Below, in pieces: positions 34,965 to 43,041 of a stretch of 57,601 nucleotides of DNA. A program made the position numbers and the translations under genes. Location of the stretch: positions 1-57,601 of the forward strand of contig JAEZFK010000051.1 of assembly GCA_023437715.1 (NCBI GenBank). Reading direction: 5' to 3'. How positions within the stretch are numbered: the stretch's first letter is position 1; every line of letters begins with the position of its first letter. The notes under the pieces were generated by a model. The model made no database searches. It was not told where the DNA came from and worked only from the letters and a program-made list of their open reading frames with translations. Source of the DNA: Bacillota bacterium. GTDB taxonomy: Bacteria > Bacillota > Clostridia > Lachnospirales > Lachnospiraceae.

Positions 34965-35540
34965 CTAGGGCTCCGTATCCTTCCGTACATCAATATCCAC
35001 CAGCTCCAGACCGTCCTCCACCTCATGAAGATACAAATCCTCAATGTGCCTGCGTATGATCCGTTTTCCTCCCACGTCCCCTTTCAGCTCGTACAGCTCC
35101 TTTGAGTAACGGTGAGAAAATATAGCGGGATTTCCAAAGTCTCCCATATTGCACAGACAGCCGATTCCTTTTCTGCTGTCTCTCCACCCGTTTACCAGAT
35201 CCTTTATGGTGGCTGCTTTTAAATAGGGCTGGTCGCAGACCGCAAAGCAGAAGTCCGTTTCTTCATCTGAAAGGGCGTTTAAGGCTAAGTGGATGGAATG
35301 GGAGATTCCAAGGCTGCTTTCTCTGTTTTCCACCACCTCATAACCACGGACTTTCACATAGTCCATGATCTCCGGATACTGGGTGACCACCAGCTTCCGG
35401 TCAAAGAAATTCTCCGGAAGCTTTTCAGCCTCCTCCAGAATATACCGGAACATAGGCTTTCCGGAAAATTCATGAAGCAGCTTATTGCCGTTAAATCTTC
35501 GGCTGTCGCCTGCTGCCAAAAGGATAAGCGCCAGTTTCAT
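34965..35540 (-). CDS. mocA: Molybdenum cofactor cytidylyltransferase-like protein (MocA/YgfJ)
   Basis: A 191-residue nucleotidyltransferase. LILLAAGDSRRFNGNKLLHEFSGKPM carries the NTP-binding loop and the KP motif; VCDQPYL is the metal-binding segment, and GDFGNPAIFS is typical of the MocA/MobA family. It should attach CMP to molybdopterin, giving the cytosine-dinucleotide cofactor used by xanthine-dehydrogenase-like hydroxylases. GGGAGG precedes the ATG at 35540; the longer frame upstream overlaps modC. It is the last gene of the operon and is linked to yqeB and yqeC. Confidence 0.88.
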   Translation of the reverse strand: MKLALILLAAGDSRRFNGNKLLHEFSGKPMFRYILEEAEKLPENFFDRKLVVTQYPEIMDYVKVRGYEVVENRESSLGISHSIHLALNALSDEETDFCFAVCDQPYLKAATIKDLVNGWRDSRKGIGCLCNMGDFGNPAIFSHRYSKELYELKGDVGGKRIIRRHIEDLYLHEVEDGLELVDIDVRKDTEP

Positions 35541-35566
35541 GCCTTTAACCTCCCATTTCCAATCTT

Positions 35567-36613
35567 TTATAAGTCCCTCAAAAAGAAAATGCCTTTCTCC
35601 GGGACCACCATCCGTCCGGGAATCTGCTGTTTCATTTCCAGGTTCCACCGCTCTTTGGGAATTTTCCACCAGATTCCGTTCTCCAGGATCAGGGTCATTT
35701 CAAAGGGGTCGTCCAGAATGTTTTTTACTCTGCATTCCAGCCCATTCTCCTGTTCGCCTTCTGCCGCAGGCAGAAGATCGTGGGCTCTGATTCCGATGTA
35801 CTCCGCTTCTTTTGGGACTTCCTGTTCCTTTATTATAACATCAATTCCCCAATCCGGCACGAAAAATTTATGGGAATCCACATACTTTATGGCCACAATG
35901 TTTTTGCAGCCCGTAAGCCTTGCGGCGGATACGGTTCCCGGGTTTTTAAAGACCTCTTTTACATCGCCGGAAGCAACAATGCTTCCCTGGTTGATGACAT
36001 GGATGTCCCGGCAGAACCGGTATATCTCATCCCGGCTGTGGGTGACCATGAGAGCATCCCCTTCAAAGGATTTCAGCTCTTCCATAAGCTCCAGCTGGAG
36101 CATTTCCTTTAAGCTGTAATCCAGGGCGGAAAAGGGTTCGTCAAACATGAGGACCGAAGGCCTGGAGGCCATGACACGGGCCAGGGCAGCTCTCTGCTGC
36201 TGACCGCCGGAGAGCCGTCCCGGATAATTTACGGAAAGCTCCTCAATGCGGAACATGCGGAGATAAAATTCCGCCAGCTCCCTTTTCTCCGCCCGGGAAC
36301 CCTTTACCGCCATTTCCACATTTTCCTTTACCGTCATATGAGGAAACAGGGCGTAATTCTGGAATAAATATCCCACGCCTCTGTCCTGAATTTTCACATT
36401 TATTTTTTTTTCTGAATCAAAAAGCACCCGGTCATTTAAGACGATGCGGCCGCTGTCCGGGGTGACGATTCCGGCAATGGATTTTAAGGTCATGCTCTTT
36501 CCGCAGCCGGAAGAGCCTAAAATCCCGGTTATCCCGCCGTCGACCGCAGTTTCGAACTGAATATTTAAAGTGATATCCTTTAACTTCTTAACAATTTTTA
36601 CACTTAAGCTCAC
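35567..36613 (-). CDS. modC: Molybdate ABC transporter ATPase ModC
   Basis: A 348-residue ATPase with Walker A GSSGCGKSMT (Met after Ser instead of the usual Thr), Q loop FQNYALFPH, signature LSGGQQQR, Walker B plus Glu FDEPFSALD and H loop VTHSRDEI. The C-terminal part (about 240-348) resembles a regulatory TOBE-like domain. It powers molybdate uptake with ModB and ModA. The start overlaps the modB stop by 4 bp. Confidence 0.92.
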   Translation of the reverse strand: MSLSVKIVKKLKDITLNIQFETAVDGGITGILGSSGCGKSMTLKSIAGIVTPDSGRIVLNDRVLFDSEKKINVKIQDRGVGYLFQNYALFPHMTVKENVEMAVKGSRAEKRELAEFYLRMFRIEELSVNYPGRLSGGQQQRAALARVMASRPSVLMFDEPFSALDYSLKEMLQLELMEELKSFEGDALMVTHSRDEIYRFCRDIHVINQGSIVASGDVKEVFKNPGTVSAARLTGCKNIVAIKYVDSHKFFVPDWGIDVIIKEQEVPKEAEYIGIRAHDLLPAAEGEQENGLECRVKNILDDPFEMTLILENGIWWKIPKERWNLEMKQQIPGRMVVPEKGIFFLRDL

Positions 36614-37287
36614 GACAGCTTCCTCCCGCTTCCGGCAGCAGAGTTCATGCCCGCCACAATGAGCAGGGAGACTGCCACAATGATAGCCACATACCGTCCG
36701 GCATCGCCCATATCACCGGCTGCAACCTCCGAATATATGGCCAGGGGAAGGGTCCTGGTCTTTCCCGCGATATTTCCCGCGATCATGGCCGTTGCCCCGA
36801 ATTCTCCAAGGCCTCTGGCAAAGGCCAGCACGCCTCCGGATAAAATTCCGGGCCGCGCCATGGGCAGCAGGACTCTCCAGAATACCTTTCTTTCCGGTAT
36901 TCCGAGAGTCCTGGCCGCATTCAGCACATTTTCATCCACCTGCTCAAAGGCGCCCCTGGCGGAGCGGTACATGAGGGGAAAAGAAATCAGCACCGCCGCC
37001 AGCACAGTGGCCTGCCAGGTAAATACGATCTTGTAATCAAACAGTGCCAGAAAAATCCTGCCCACAGGCCTTTTGACCCCGAATATGTAGAGCAGAAAGA
37101 ATCCTGCAACCGTAGGGGGAAGAACCAGCGGAAGAGTCAGAACTCCATCCAGGATATTTTGTATCCGTCTCGATTTTATCCTGATAACTCCCCTGGCCGC
37201 CCAGATACCCAGAAAAAATGTAAAGAAAATGGATACCACCGACGTTTTTAATGATATTAATACAGGAGACAGATCCACTGGCCTCAC
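36610..37287 (-). CDS. modB: Molybdate ABC transporter permease ModB
   Basis: A 225-residue permease with five or six membrane segments. LPLVLPPTVAGFFLLYIFG and the EAA loop NAARTLGIPERKVFWRVLLPMARPGI with GVLAFARGLGEFGATAMIAGN are the ModB signature. It starts at GTG (37285-37287), or possibly at a second GTG three codons on. The region just before it is a GAAAGAA tandem repeat (37289-37316), which replaces a normal Shine-Dalgarno. It lies 33 bp after modA. Confidence 0.92.
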   Translation of the reverse strand: MRPVDLSPVLISLKTSVVSIFFTFFLGIWAARGVIRIKSRRIQNILDGVLTLPLVLPPTVAGFFLLYIFGVKRPVGRIFLALFDYKIVFTWQATVLAAVLISFPLMYRSARGAFEQVDENVLNAARTLGIPERKVFWRVLLPMARPGILSGGVLAFARGLGEFGATAMIAGNIAGKTRTLPLAIYSEVAAGDMGDAGRYVAIIVAVSLLIVAGMNSAAGSGRKLS

Positions 37288-37288
37288 C

Positions 37289-37316
37289 TTCTTTCTTCTT
37301 TCTTCTTTCTTCTTTC
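37289..37316 (-). repeat. Heptanucleotide tandem repeat upstream of modB
   Basis: Four perfect head-to-tail copies of GAAAGAA (minus strand; TTCTTTC on plus) fill most of the 33-bp modA-modB gap and end 1 bp before the GTG start. Confidence 0.95.
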
Positions 37317-37320
37317 AATC

Positions 37321-38190
37321 TTATTTTGCTGCTGTAAAGCCGTTCTTTATAAATACCTGGATCGCTTCGTCAGACTTAAGGAAGTCAGCAAACTTCTGAG
37401 CTCCCTCCGGGTTGGGGCTGTCCTTGATGATTCCGATTGGGTAAACAGCCGGCTTCACGCTGCCTTCCGGAGCTTCTGCTACAACTACTACGGAATCCGG
37501 CTTCTGAGCCGCATCTGTAGCGTAAACAATTCCTGCCTTTGCGCTGCCCTCAGATACCCAGTTGAGGACTTCTGTTACGTTGGTACCAAAGCTGGTCTTT
37601 GCGGAAACTGCATCCCATAACTTTAAGTTGGTGAGAGCTTCCTTTGCATACTGTCCCGCTGGAACGCTTTCCGGATCGCCAAGTGCGATGGTATCTGCTT
37701 TTGCAATGTCTTCAAAGGAAGAATAGTTGCCTTCCTCACCCTTTGGAACGATGAAAACGATCTTATTTTCCAGAAGATTTGTAATGGTTCCGTCTGCAAT
37801 CTTGCCTTCGTCTTTCAGGGCATCCATCTGCTTTGTAGCCGCTGAGAAGAATAAATCTACAGGAGCGCCTTCCTCGATCTGTGTCTGAAGCTTTCCTGAG
37901 CTGTCATAGGTTCCTTCAATGGTGATGCCCGGGAACTTTTTCTCGAACATTGGGATCAGTTCTTCGGTGAGGCATTTCTCTAAGCTGGCTGCTGCCGCGA
38001 TGGTTACGGTCTGAGCCTCTGCCGCTGTTGTAGCTTCTGTGGTTTCGGCTGCCGTAGTGGTCTCTGCCGCTGTTGTAGTTTCTGCCGCTGTTGTTGCTGC
38101 GGTTGTTTCTGCAGGCTTTGCGCTGCCGCATGCGGTCAGGGCCATCATGGCAAGACCGATCATTCCCATTGTGATTGCTGTTTTTTTCAT
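37321..38190 (-). CDS. modA: Molybdate-binding lipoprotein ModA
   Basis: A 289-residue binding protein. The signal peptide MKKTAITMGMIGLAMMALTAC ends in a lipobox. A linker with repeats of AETTTA (roughly residues 28-58) follows. The mature fold begins VTIAAAASLEKCLTEELIPMFEKKFPGI and includes GAPVDLFFSAATKQMDAL, typical of ModA. It captures molybdate (or tungstate) outside the membrane for ModBC. It overlaps yqeB by 4 bp, so it is coupled to the molybdenum hydroxylase genes. Confidence 0.93.
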   Translation of the reverse strand: MKKTAITMGMIGLAMMALTACGSAKPAETTAATTAAETTTAAETTTAAETTEATTAAEAQTVTIAAAASLEKCLTEELIPMFEKKFPGITIEGTYDSSGKLQTQIEEGAPVDLFFSAATKQMDALKDEGKIADGTITNLLENKIVFIVPKGEEGNYSSFEDIAKADTIALGDPESVPAGQYAKEALTNLKLWDAVSAKTSFGTNVTEVLNWVSEGSAKAGIVYATDAAQKPDSVVVVAEAPEGSVKPAVYPIGIIKDSPNPEGAQKFADFLKSDEAIQVFIKNGFTAAK

Positions 38191-38987
38191 TTCTCTTCTC
38201 TCCTTTTTTTCCTAAGGCTTAATATCGCCTCTATTACCCCTCCGCCTATTGCGGATGCTTTATCTGATATCGTGAAACAATTGTCAATCACCCCTCTGGG
38301 GTCTATGTCTCCCGATTTCATTCCTGTCACTACTGCCACACCGTCCTGAAGCAGCCCTCGTACTACGCCCCCCACCTGCGCATATATGGGAGTTCCACCG
38401 GAATATCCTACCACCTGTCCTTTTTCAACCAGATCGCCGATTTTAACCGCGCCCTGAAACAGGCCGTCGGCTGCGGCGCGGATGATCCGCTCCTTATCAT
38501 AGCCTCCGATCATGCCGGGCACCCCTGTATTGGGAACGGCGCTCCCTTTCCAGATACAGCGGCCCAGATCATGGCCTCTCTTGGTTTCCACCACCACATG
38601 GCAGTCAAGGCCTGCCGTAAAGCCCGGCCCGACTCCAACCACGATCTCCCCGTCGGTGATCCTGGTGCCTAAGTTCACTTTGGCTATGATGGCATCCACA
38701 ACTGCATCCGGCTTCCATATTTCTCTGATCTTACATTCCTCATCCACGATGACCGCCACCTGGTCCTTTGATAAGGCTTCCTCGATGTCTTCAAGGCTGC
38801 GGCATAAGACTCCGGTCACATCCTCCACCACAGCCTTTTCTTCATAGACTGCTCTGGAAAATGCCACTGTCCTCCGCACCGTAGTGGGAACGGCGATATC
38901 TGTCATGACCACCTGGAAGCCGCTGCGGTGCAGCCGGCATCCGATGCCCGAAGCCAGATCACCGGCCCCTTTTATCAGTACTTTCAT
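38187..38987 (-). CDS. yqeB: Selenium-dependent molybdenum hydroxylase system protein YqeB
   Basis: A 266-residue protein of the YqeB (EF2563) family, found only with selenium-dependent molybdenum hydroxylases. The N-terminus MKVLIKGAGDLASGIGCRLHRSGFQVVMTD is Rossmann-like, followed by PTTVRRTVAFSRAVYEE and VGVGPGFTAGLDCHVVVETKRGHDLGR. The exact reaction is unknown; a role in inserting labile selenium into the cofactor is proposed. AAGGAAC precedes the ATG at 38987. Confidence 0.92.
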   Translation of the reverse strand: MKVLIKGAGDLASGIGCRLHRSGFQVVMTDIAVPTTVRRTVAFSRAVYEEKAVVEDVTGVLCRSLEDIEEALSKDQVAVIVDEECKIREIWKPDAVVDAIIAKVNLGTRITDGEIVVGVGPGFTAGLDCHVVVETKRGHDLGRCIWKGSAVPNTGVPGMIGGYDKERIIRAAADGLFQGAVKIGDLVEKGQVVGYSGGTPIYAQVGGVVRGLLQDGVAVVTGMKSGDIDPRGVIDNCFTISDKASAIGGGVIEAILSLRKKRREEK

Positions 38988-39010
38988 CTTTCTGTTCCTT
39001 GCTTTCCCTA

Positions 39011-39068
39011 TTATTTTCTGGCGCACCGGTACTCCGGCCAATCCGCCCAATGGTTATTTTCTGGCGCA
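39011..39068. repeat. 15-bp direct repeat at the mogA 3' end
   Basis: TTATTTTCTGGCGCA occurs at 39011-39025 and 39054-39068. The second copy encodes the end of mogA (CARK stop); the first lies in the 66-bp gap before yqeB, so it looks like a partial duplication of the gene end. Confidence 0.85.
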
Positions 39069-39545
39069 TTCGCCTCCCTGGCCCGACAGGATTTCCAGGC
39101 CGTGGAAAAGGGTGTCCATAATATACTCCAGACTTTCCCTCACCGCCTTGGGGCTTCCCGGAAGGTTGATAATCAGGGTGGACTTGCGGATGGCGCTGGC
39201 TCCCCGGCTTAGCATTGCCCGCTTTGTCAGGGTCATGCTGTAGGCCCTTATGGCTTCCGCAATCCCAGGAGCGTTCCGGTCAGCCACGGAAAGAGTGGCT
39301 TCCGGGGTCACATCCCTGGGAGAAAATCCGGTTCCTCCGGTGGTCAGCACCAGATCACATTTCACTTCGTCGCTTAAACGCTTCAGCTCTGCCTTAAGCT
39401 CTTCCTCTTCATCGGGAAGAATCTTATAGCTCACTACGGAAAAACCGGCGGCTTCCAGCAGTTCCTTTATAACAGCTCCGCTTACATCCTCCCGCTCTCC
39501 GGCTGCACCCTTGTCACTTGAGGTTATGATGCCTGCTCTGTACAT
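39054..39545 (-). CDS. mogA: Molybdopterin adenylyltransferase MogA/MoaB family
   Basis: A 163-residue MoaB/Mog-domain protein that activates molybdopterin with AMP before metal insertion. The signature TTGGTGFSPRDVTPEAT and the loop INLPGSPKAV are intact. The start lies inside the upstream MOSC gene (22-bp overlap) with AAGGAG upstream, so translation is coupled. Confidence 0.92.
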   Translation of the reverse strand: MYRAGIITSSDKGAAGEREDVSGAVIKELLEAAGFSVVSYKILPDEEEELKAELKRLSDEVKCDLVLTTGGTGFSPRDVTPEATLSVADRNAPGIAEAIRAYSMTLTKRAMLSRGASAIRKSTLIINLPGSPKAVRESLEYIMDTLFHGLEILSGQGGECARK

Positions 39546-39967
39546 ATGGTGATCTCATCTCCTTCCTTCATAAAGCCTCCGTGGAGCACCCTTGCAAATA
39601 TTCCGTTGGTAGGCATGATACATTCGCCCATTTTTTTATATATCTCGCAGTGGGTGTGGCATTCCTTACCGATCTGGGTCACCTCCAAAAGGACATCCCC
39701 GCATTTCAACCTGGTTCCCACAGGCAGATGAATCAGATCAATCCCCTGGACAATGATATTTTCCCCAAAGGCTCCGTCTCCGATTTCCGCTCCTCTTTCC
39801 TTAAATTCCTCTATGGTCTCAAAGGCCAGAAGGCTTACCTGCCGGTGCCATTTTCCCGCATGGGCGTCTCCTTCGATCCCATGCTCCTCCAGAAAATGAC
39901 CTTCCTGGATGCGGACCTTCTGAGTCCCCTTTCTTTCACTGATACAGACGGCCATAACTTTTCCCAT
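39524..39967 (-). CDS. MOSC-domain protein
   Basis: A 147-residue single-domain MOSC protein of the YiiM-like type. Features are SERKGTQKV, the block HGIEGDAHAGKWHRQVSLLA, GAFGENIIVQG and the conserved cysteine in IGKECHTHC. MOSC domains relate to molybdenum cofactor sulfurase C-termini and are thought to carry sulfur on that Cys. In this operon it could supply sulfur or selenium to the hydroxylase cofactor (inference). It overlaps mogA by 22 bp and lies 4 bp after moaA. Confidence 0.88.
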   Translation of the reverse strand: MGKVMAVCISERKGTQKVRIQEGHFLEEHGIEGDAHAGKWHRQVSLLAFETIEEFKERGAEIGDGAFGENIIVQGIDLIHLPVGTRLKCGDVLLEVTQIGKECHTHCEIYKKMGECIMPTNGIFARVLHGGFMKEGDEITICTEQAS

Positions 39968-39971
39968 CCGT

Positions 39972-40940
39972 TTATCCTCCTATCTGATTCATATTTAAAT
40001 CCGTTTTCCGGTGTTTTTCTCCAAAATGATGGCTTTCTGGCTTTTTCCTTATCCACTCTTCCATGAGGCTGTAAAGCTCCTCATCGGAGATTCCCCGGCG
40101 CAGAGGGCCTTTTAAATCCACCCCGAGAGGGCTGTCAAGGCAAAGCTTTAAGTATCCGTCGGAAGTCAGCCTGACACGGTTGCAGGAGCCGCAGAATTTG
40201 TGGTGTAAGGCGCTGATAAAGCCCACAGATCCTTTTCCGTCTCCCCATGTATAATAGACGGCAGGGCCGTTGCCCTTTACTTTACGGTCCTCCCGCAGCT
40301 CTCCATAGGCTTCCCCCAGGATTTCCGCCAGCTGATCGTTATTCATGGCCTTGTAATTAGTTCCCTGTCCAATGGGCATCATCTCAATAAACCGGACAGG
40401 AATTCCCCGCTCCATGGAGAATTGGGAAAAGGCCAGCACTTCTTCCTTTTTCAGCTCTTCCATGACCGCACAGTTTATCTTTACCTTAAGGCCCACAGAT
40501 GCCGCGCTCTCAATTCCTTCCATGACAGACGCAAAGGCATCCCGTCTGGTGATCTCCGCAAACCGCACCGGGTCAAGGGTATCCAGGCTCACATTGACGG
40601 AGGATAAGCCGGCCTCCTTAAGGGCCATGGCCTTTTCCTTTAACAGGCAGCCATTGGTGGTCATGGTCACATCCTCTATTCCGGGAAGCTTTTTTAGGTC
40701 TCTGACAAGGGACTCTACGCCCTTTCTCACCAAAGGTTCCCCTCCGGTTACTTTCACCTTGCTGATTCCCAATTTAGAACCGGCTTCGCATATGCGGAGG
40801 ATCTCCTGATAGGTCAGGATGTCGTCGTGGTCTAAGAGCTCCACCCCTTCCTCCGGCATACAGTAGCGGCATCTTAAATTGCACCGGTCTGTAACGGAAA
40901 TCCTGATATAATCAATGGTTCTGCTGCATTGGTCTTTCAT
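39972..40940 (-). CDS. moaA: GTP 3',8-cyclase MoaA
   Basis: A 322-residue radical-SAM enzyme that starts molybdopterin synthesis from GTP. The N-terminal cluster motif is Cys20-x3-Cys24-x2-Cys27 (CNLRCRYC). The C-terminal cluster is CGSCNRVRLTSDGYLKLCL. KVTGGEPLVRKG binds SAM. The protein ends with a short tail rather than the usual GG. Its start overlaps the moaC stop by 4 bp. Confidence 0.95.
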   Translation of the reverse strand: MKDQCSRTIDYIRISVTDRCNLRCRYCMPEEGVELLDHDDILTYQEILRICEAGSKLGISKVKVTGGEPLVRKGVESLVRDLKKLPGIEDVTMTTNGCLLKEKAMALKEAGLSSVNVSLDTLDPVRFAEITRRDAFASVMEGIESAASVGLKVKINCAVMEELKKEEVLAFSQFSMERGIPVRFIEMMPIGQGTNYKAMNNDQLAEILGEAYGELREDRKVKGNGPAVYYTWGDGKGSVGFISALHHKFCGSCNRVRLTSDGYLKLCLDSPLGVDLKGPLRRGISDEELYSLMEEWIRKKPESHHFGEKHRKTDLNMNQIGG

Positions 40941-41437
40941 AGGCTGTTCTCCGGATCTGCCGTATTCTTTTCATAAAGGCCGCTCTTTCCGCCGTCCTTC
41001 TTTAACAGGCAGATGCCGCTCATGGTCATTCCCCGGTCCATGGCCTTACACATGTCATAGATGGTAAGAAGAGCCACATTAACTCCTGTCAGGGCTTCCA
41101 TTTCCACCCCGGTCTTTCCCCGGGTCTTTACCGTACAGATGGCTTCCACCATCTGTTTCTCTTCATGAAGCACAAAATCCACCTGGCATTTTGTAAGCAG
41201 GAGTACATGGCATAAGGGAATTAAATCCGAGGTTCTTTTGGCTCCCATGATTCCCGCCACCCGGGCCACTCCCAGCACATCGCCCTTGGAAGCTGTTCCC
41301 TGGGATATGGCCTGAAAAACCTGATCATTTACAGAAATAAATCCGTGGGCAACGGCTACCCGGTCCGTCTCTCCCTTTTCTCCCACATCCACCATGCGGG
41401 CATTTCCCTTTTCATCAAAATGTGTTAATCCGTTCAT
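40937..41437 (-). CDS. moaC: Cyclic pyranopterin monophosphate synthase MoaC
   Basis: A 166-residue enzyme catalysing the second half of cyclic pyranopterin formation. LTHFDEKGNARMVDV, the IPLCHVLLLTKCQV block (catalytic His region) and VEMEALTGVNVALLTIYDMCKAMDR are diagnostic. The ATG at 41437 has GGAGG 5 bp upstream; earlier in-frame codons are too close to that site. It lies 18 bp after the MoeA-like gene. Confidence 0.95.
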   Translation of the reverse strand: MNGLTHFDEKGNARMVDVGEKGETDRVAVAHGFISVNDQVFQAISQGTASKGDVLGVARVAGIMGAKRTSDLIPLCHVLLLTKCQVDFVLHEEKQMVEAICTVKTRGKTGVEMEALTGVNVALLTIYDMCKAMDRGMTMSGICLLKKDGGKSGLYEKNTADPENSL

Positions 41438-41455
41438 CATTTCCTCCAATCAGTC

Positions 41456-42490
41456 TTACCAGCCCTTTCCGAATCCGCAGTTAGGATAAGTGCAAATATC
41501 GCAGGAAAGGCAAAGGCCGCCTCTTCCCAGCTTGTCCATCTCTTTTTTTGTCACCGGATCGTCGGCCATGAGGCGGGGAAGAACCAGATCAAAGATGGTT
41601 CTTTTCGCATACATGACGCAGCCCGGTAGCCCGGCTACAGGGATGTTCTTTCCGTCCTTCCTGTAATAGGAAAGGAGGAACATGGCTCCCGGAAGCACCG
41701 GAGCACCATAGGTAATTACCTCAGCCCCGGTATTCCGGATGGCAAGGGGGGTTTTGTCATCGGGGTCAACGCTCATTCCTCCGCTGACTAAAACCATGTC
41801 CGCCCCCTGGTCAATGAAATTCAGAATGGCCTCTGTGGTATGCTCCGGCCTGTCGTCGCAAATGGTCTGTCCCAGGATCTCACCGCCGAACTCTTCCACC
41901 TTCGCCCTTAAAACAGGACCGAAAGAATCCTTGACTTTCCCGGAATACACCTCGCTGCCTGTAGTGACAATGCCCACCTTTTTATTCTTATATGGAAGAA
42001 TGGTAAAAATCTTCTTCCCGTTGCAGATTTCCTCCACTTCATCCATCCGTTCTTTTTTGATGACAAGAGGAATGATCCTGGTTCCGCACAGCTTATCTCC
42101 CGGCTCCACCGGAGTGTTGGGGTGCCTGGAAGCGATCATCATATCGCCGATATTGTTTACTACATCCAAAAGCTCCGTATCTATTTTCAAAAGTCCCCGA
42201 ACCGTTGACTTCAGTTCAATTTTTCCCTCTTTTACCTGGCCGCGTTCCATATGGTCATTAATGCACAGCCTGCAGAGAATTTCGGCAGCTTCGTCCTCAT
42301 GGTACATGGTATCATCCTTTTCCCATACGAAAAGATGTTCCTTTCCCATGGACAGCAGCACCGGAACATCTTCTTCCGTCACCACATGGCCCTTTCTGAA
42401 TCTCGCATCCTTTGAAACCCCCGGTATAATCTGGGTCATATCGTGACAGAGAACCTGTCCTACGGCATCCACCGTTTTAATTTCTTTCAT
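41456..42490 (-). CDS. MoeA-related molybdopterin-binding protein with a Cys-rich tail
   Basis: A 344-residue protein with a MoeA/MogA-type cofactor-binding domain (VGIVTTGSEVYSGKVKDSFGPVL at about 172-194, VSGGMSVDPDDKTP and GLPGCVMYAKRTIFD). It lacks the usual MoeA C-terminal domain IV and instead ends in CLSCDICTYPNCGFGKGW, a four-cysteine cluster that could bind zinc or an Fe-S centre. It probably acts in molybdenum insertion or cofactor handling for the hydroxylase. This variant is known in clostridia but its role is not, to my knowledge, defined. Confidence 0.82.
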   Translation of the reverse strand: MKEIKTVDAVGQVLCHDMTQIIPGVSKDARFRKGHVVTEEDVPVLLSMGKEHLFVWEKDDTMYHEDEAAEILCRLCINDHMERGQVKEGKIELKSTVRGLLKIDTELLDVVNNIGDMMIASRHPNTPVEPGDKLCGTRIIPLVIKKERMDEVEEICNGKKIFTILPYKNKKVGIVTTGSEVYSGKVKDSFGPVLRAKVEEFGGEILGQTICDDRPEHTTEAILNFIDQGADMVLVSGGMSVDPDDKTPLAIRNTGAEVITYGAPVLPGAMFLLSYYRKDGKNIPVAGLPGCVMYAKRTIFDLVLPRLMADDPVTKKEMDKLGRGGLCLSCDICTYPNCGFGKGW

Positions 42491-42549
42491 GCTACATGCT
42501 CCTCTCTGTCCCGGAAGAAATTCATTCCTCCAGGAAGTTCATCCTATCA

Positions 42550-42574
42550 GAAAGTTTATCCTATAGAAACTTTC
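42550..42574. promoter_or_regulatory. Candidate operator upstream of the MoeA-like gene
   Basis: GAAAGTTT and AAACTTTC (8-bp arms, 9-bp spacer) form an inverted repeat in the 143-bp gap between the ModE-like and MoeA-like genes. A second small palindrome (CGCT-N7-AGCG, 42588-42602) lies next to it. Either could bind the ModE-like protein; the first could also act as an mRNA hairpin. Nothing else is recognised in the gap. Confidence 0.4.
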
Positions 42575-42633
42575 CTATCCCTAACTCCGCTATTCTTAAG
42601 CGAGAATATCCGCATTAAAAAAACAACATTTTC

Positions 42634-42981
42634 TCAGGTTTCCCCTGACGGAAAGTGTTTCTGGAATATCTTTTCAGCCGCCGCCTCCAATTCCTCAGAA
42701 AAGGCCAGGTAGCGCTCCAGGAATTCTTCGCCTTCGGCAGTCAGAACAGTGGTTCCCCCGTTATCTCCTCCGCGCCTTCCCTCCATCAGGGAAAAGCCCA
42801 GATCCGCCTCTGCCTTATTAACGATCTTCCAGGCCTTTGAATAGGCCATATTCATTTCATGGCAGGCGGCGGAAAGAGAGCCCAGCGCTCTCACATACTT
42901 CATCAAGTCTGCCACTCCCGGACCGAAATCCTTTTCCTTATGAAAAACCCGCAGCTTTATGTGATATTTAATCTGTTCCAT
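42634..42981 (-). CDS. ModE-like winged-helix regulator (DNA-binding domain only)
   Basis: A 115-residue protein equal to the N-terminal domain of ModE, the molybdate-responsive repressor. KYVRALGSLSAACHEMNMAYSKAWKIVNKAEADLGFSLMEGRRGGDNGGTTVLTAEGEEFLERY covers the helix-turn-helix and wing. The two molybdate-binding TOBE/MOP domains of E. coli ModE are absent, so how it senses metal is unclear. It sits between yqeC and the molybdenum genes and may regulate them. Confidence 0.87.
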   Translation of the reverse strand: MEQIKYHIKLRVFHKEKDFGPGVADLMKYVRALGSLSAACHEMNMAYSKAWKIVNKAEADLGFSLMEGRRGGDNGGTTVLTAEGEEFLERYLAFSEELEAAAEKIFQKHFPSGET

Positions 42982-43041
42982 CGTTCATCTCTCCTGTCCA
43001 TGGTTTCCTGACAGAGTCCGCACCGCTTTATCAGGCGTGAC

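Noticed and set aside
35289..36119. A 276-codon open frame on the plus strand across mocA and modC
   Set aside because: It is antisense to two well-supported genes and has low-complexity Ser/Phe composition typical of a shadow frame.
42491..42633. Moco riboswitch before the molybdopterin genes
   Set aside because: The gap is only 143 bp and lacks the long conserved Moco motif; only small palindromes are present.
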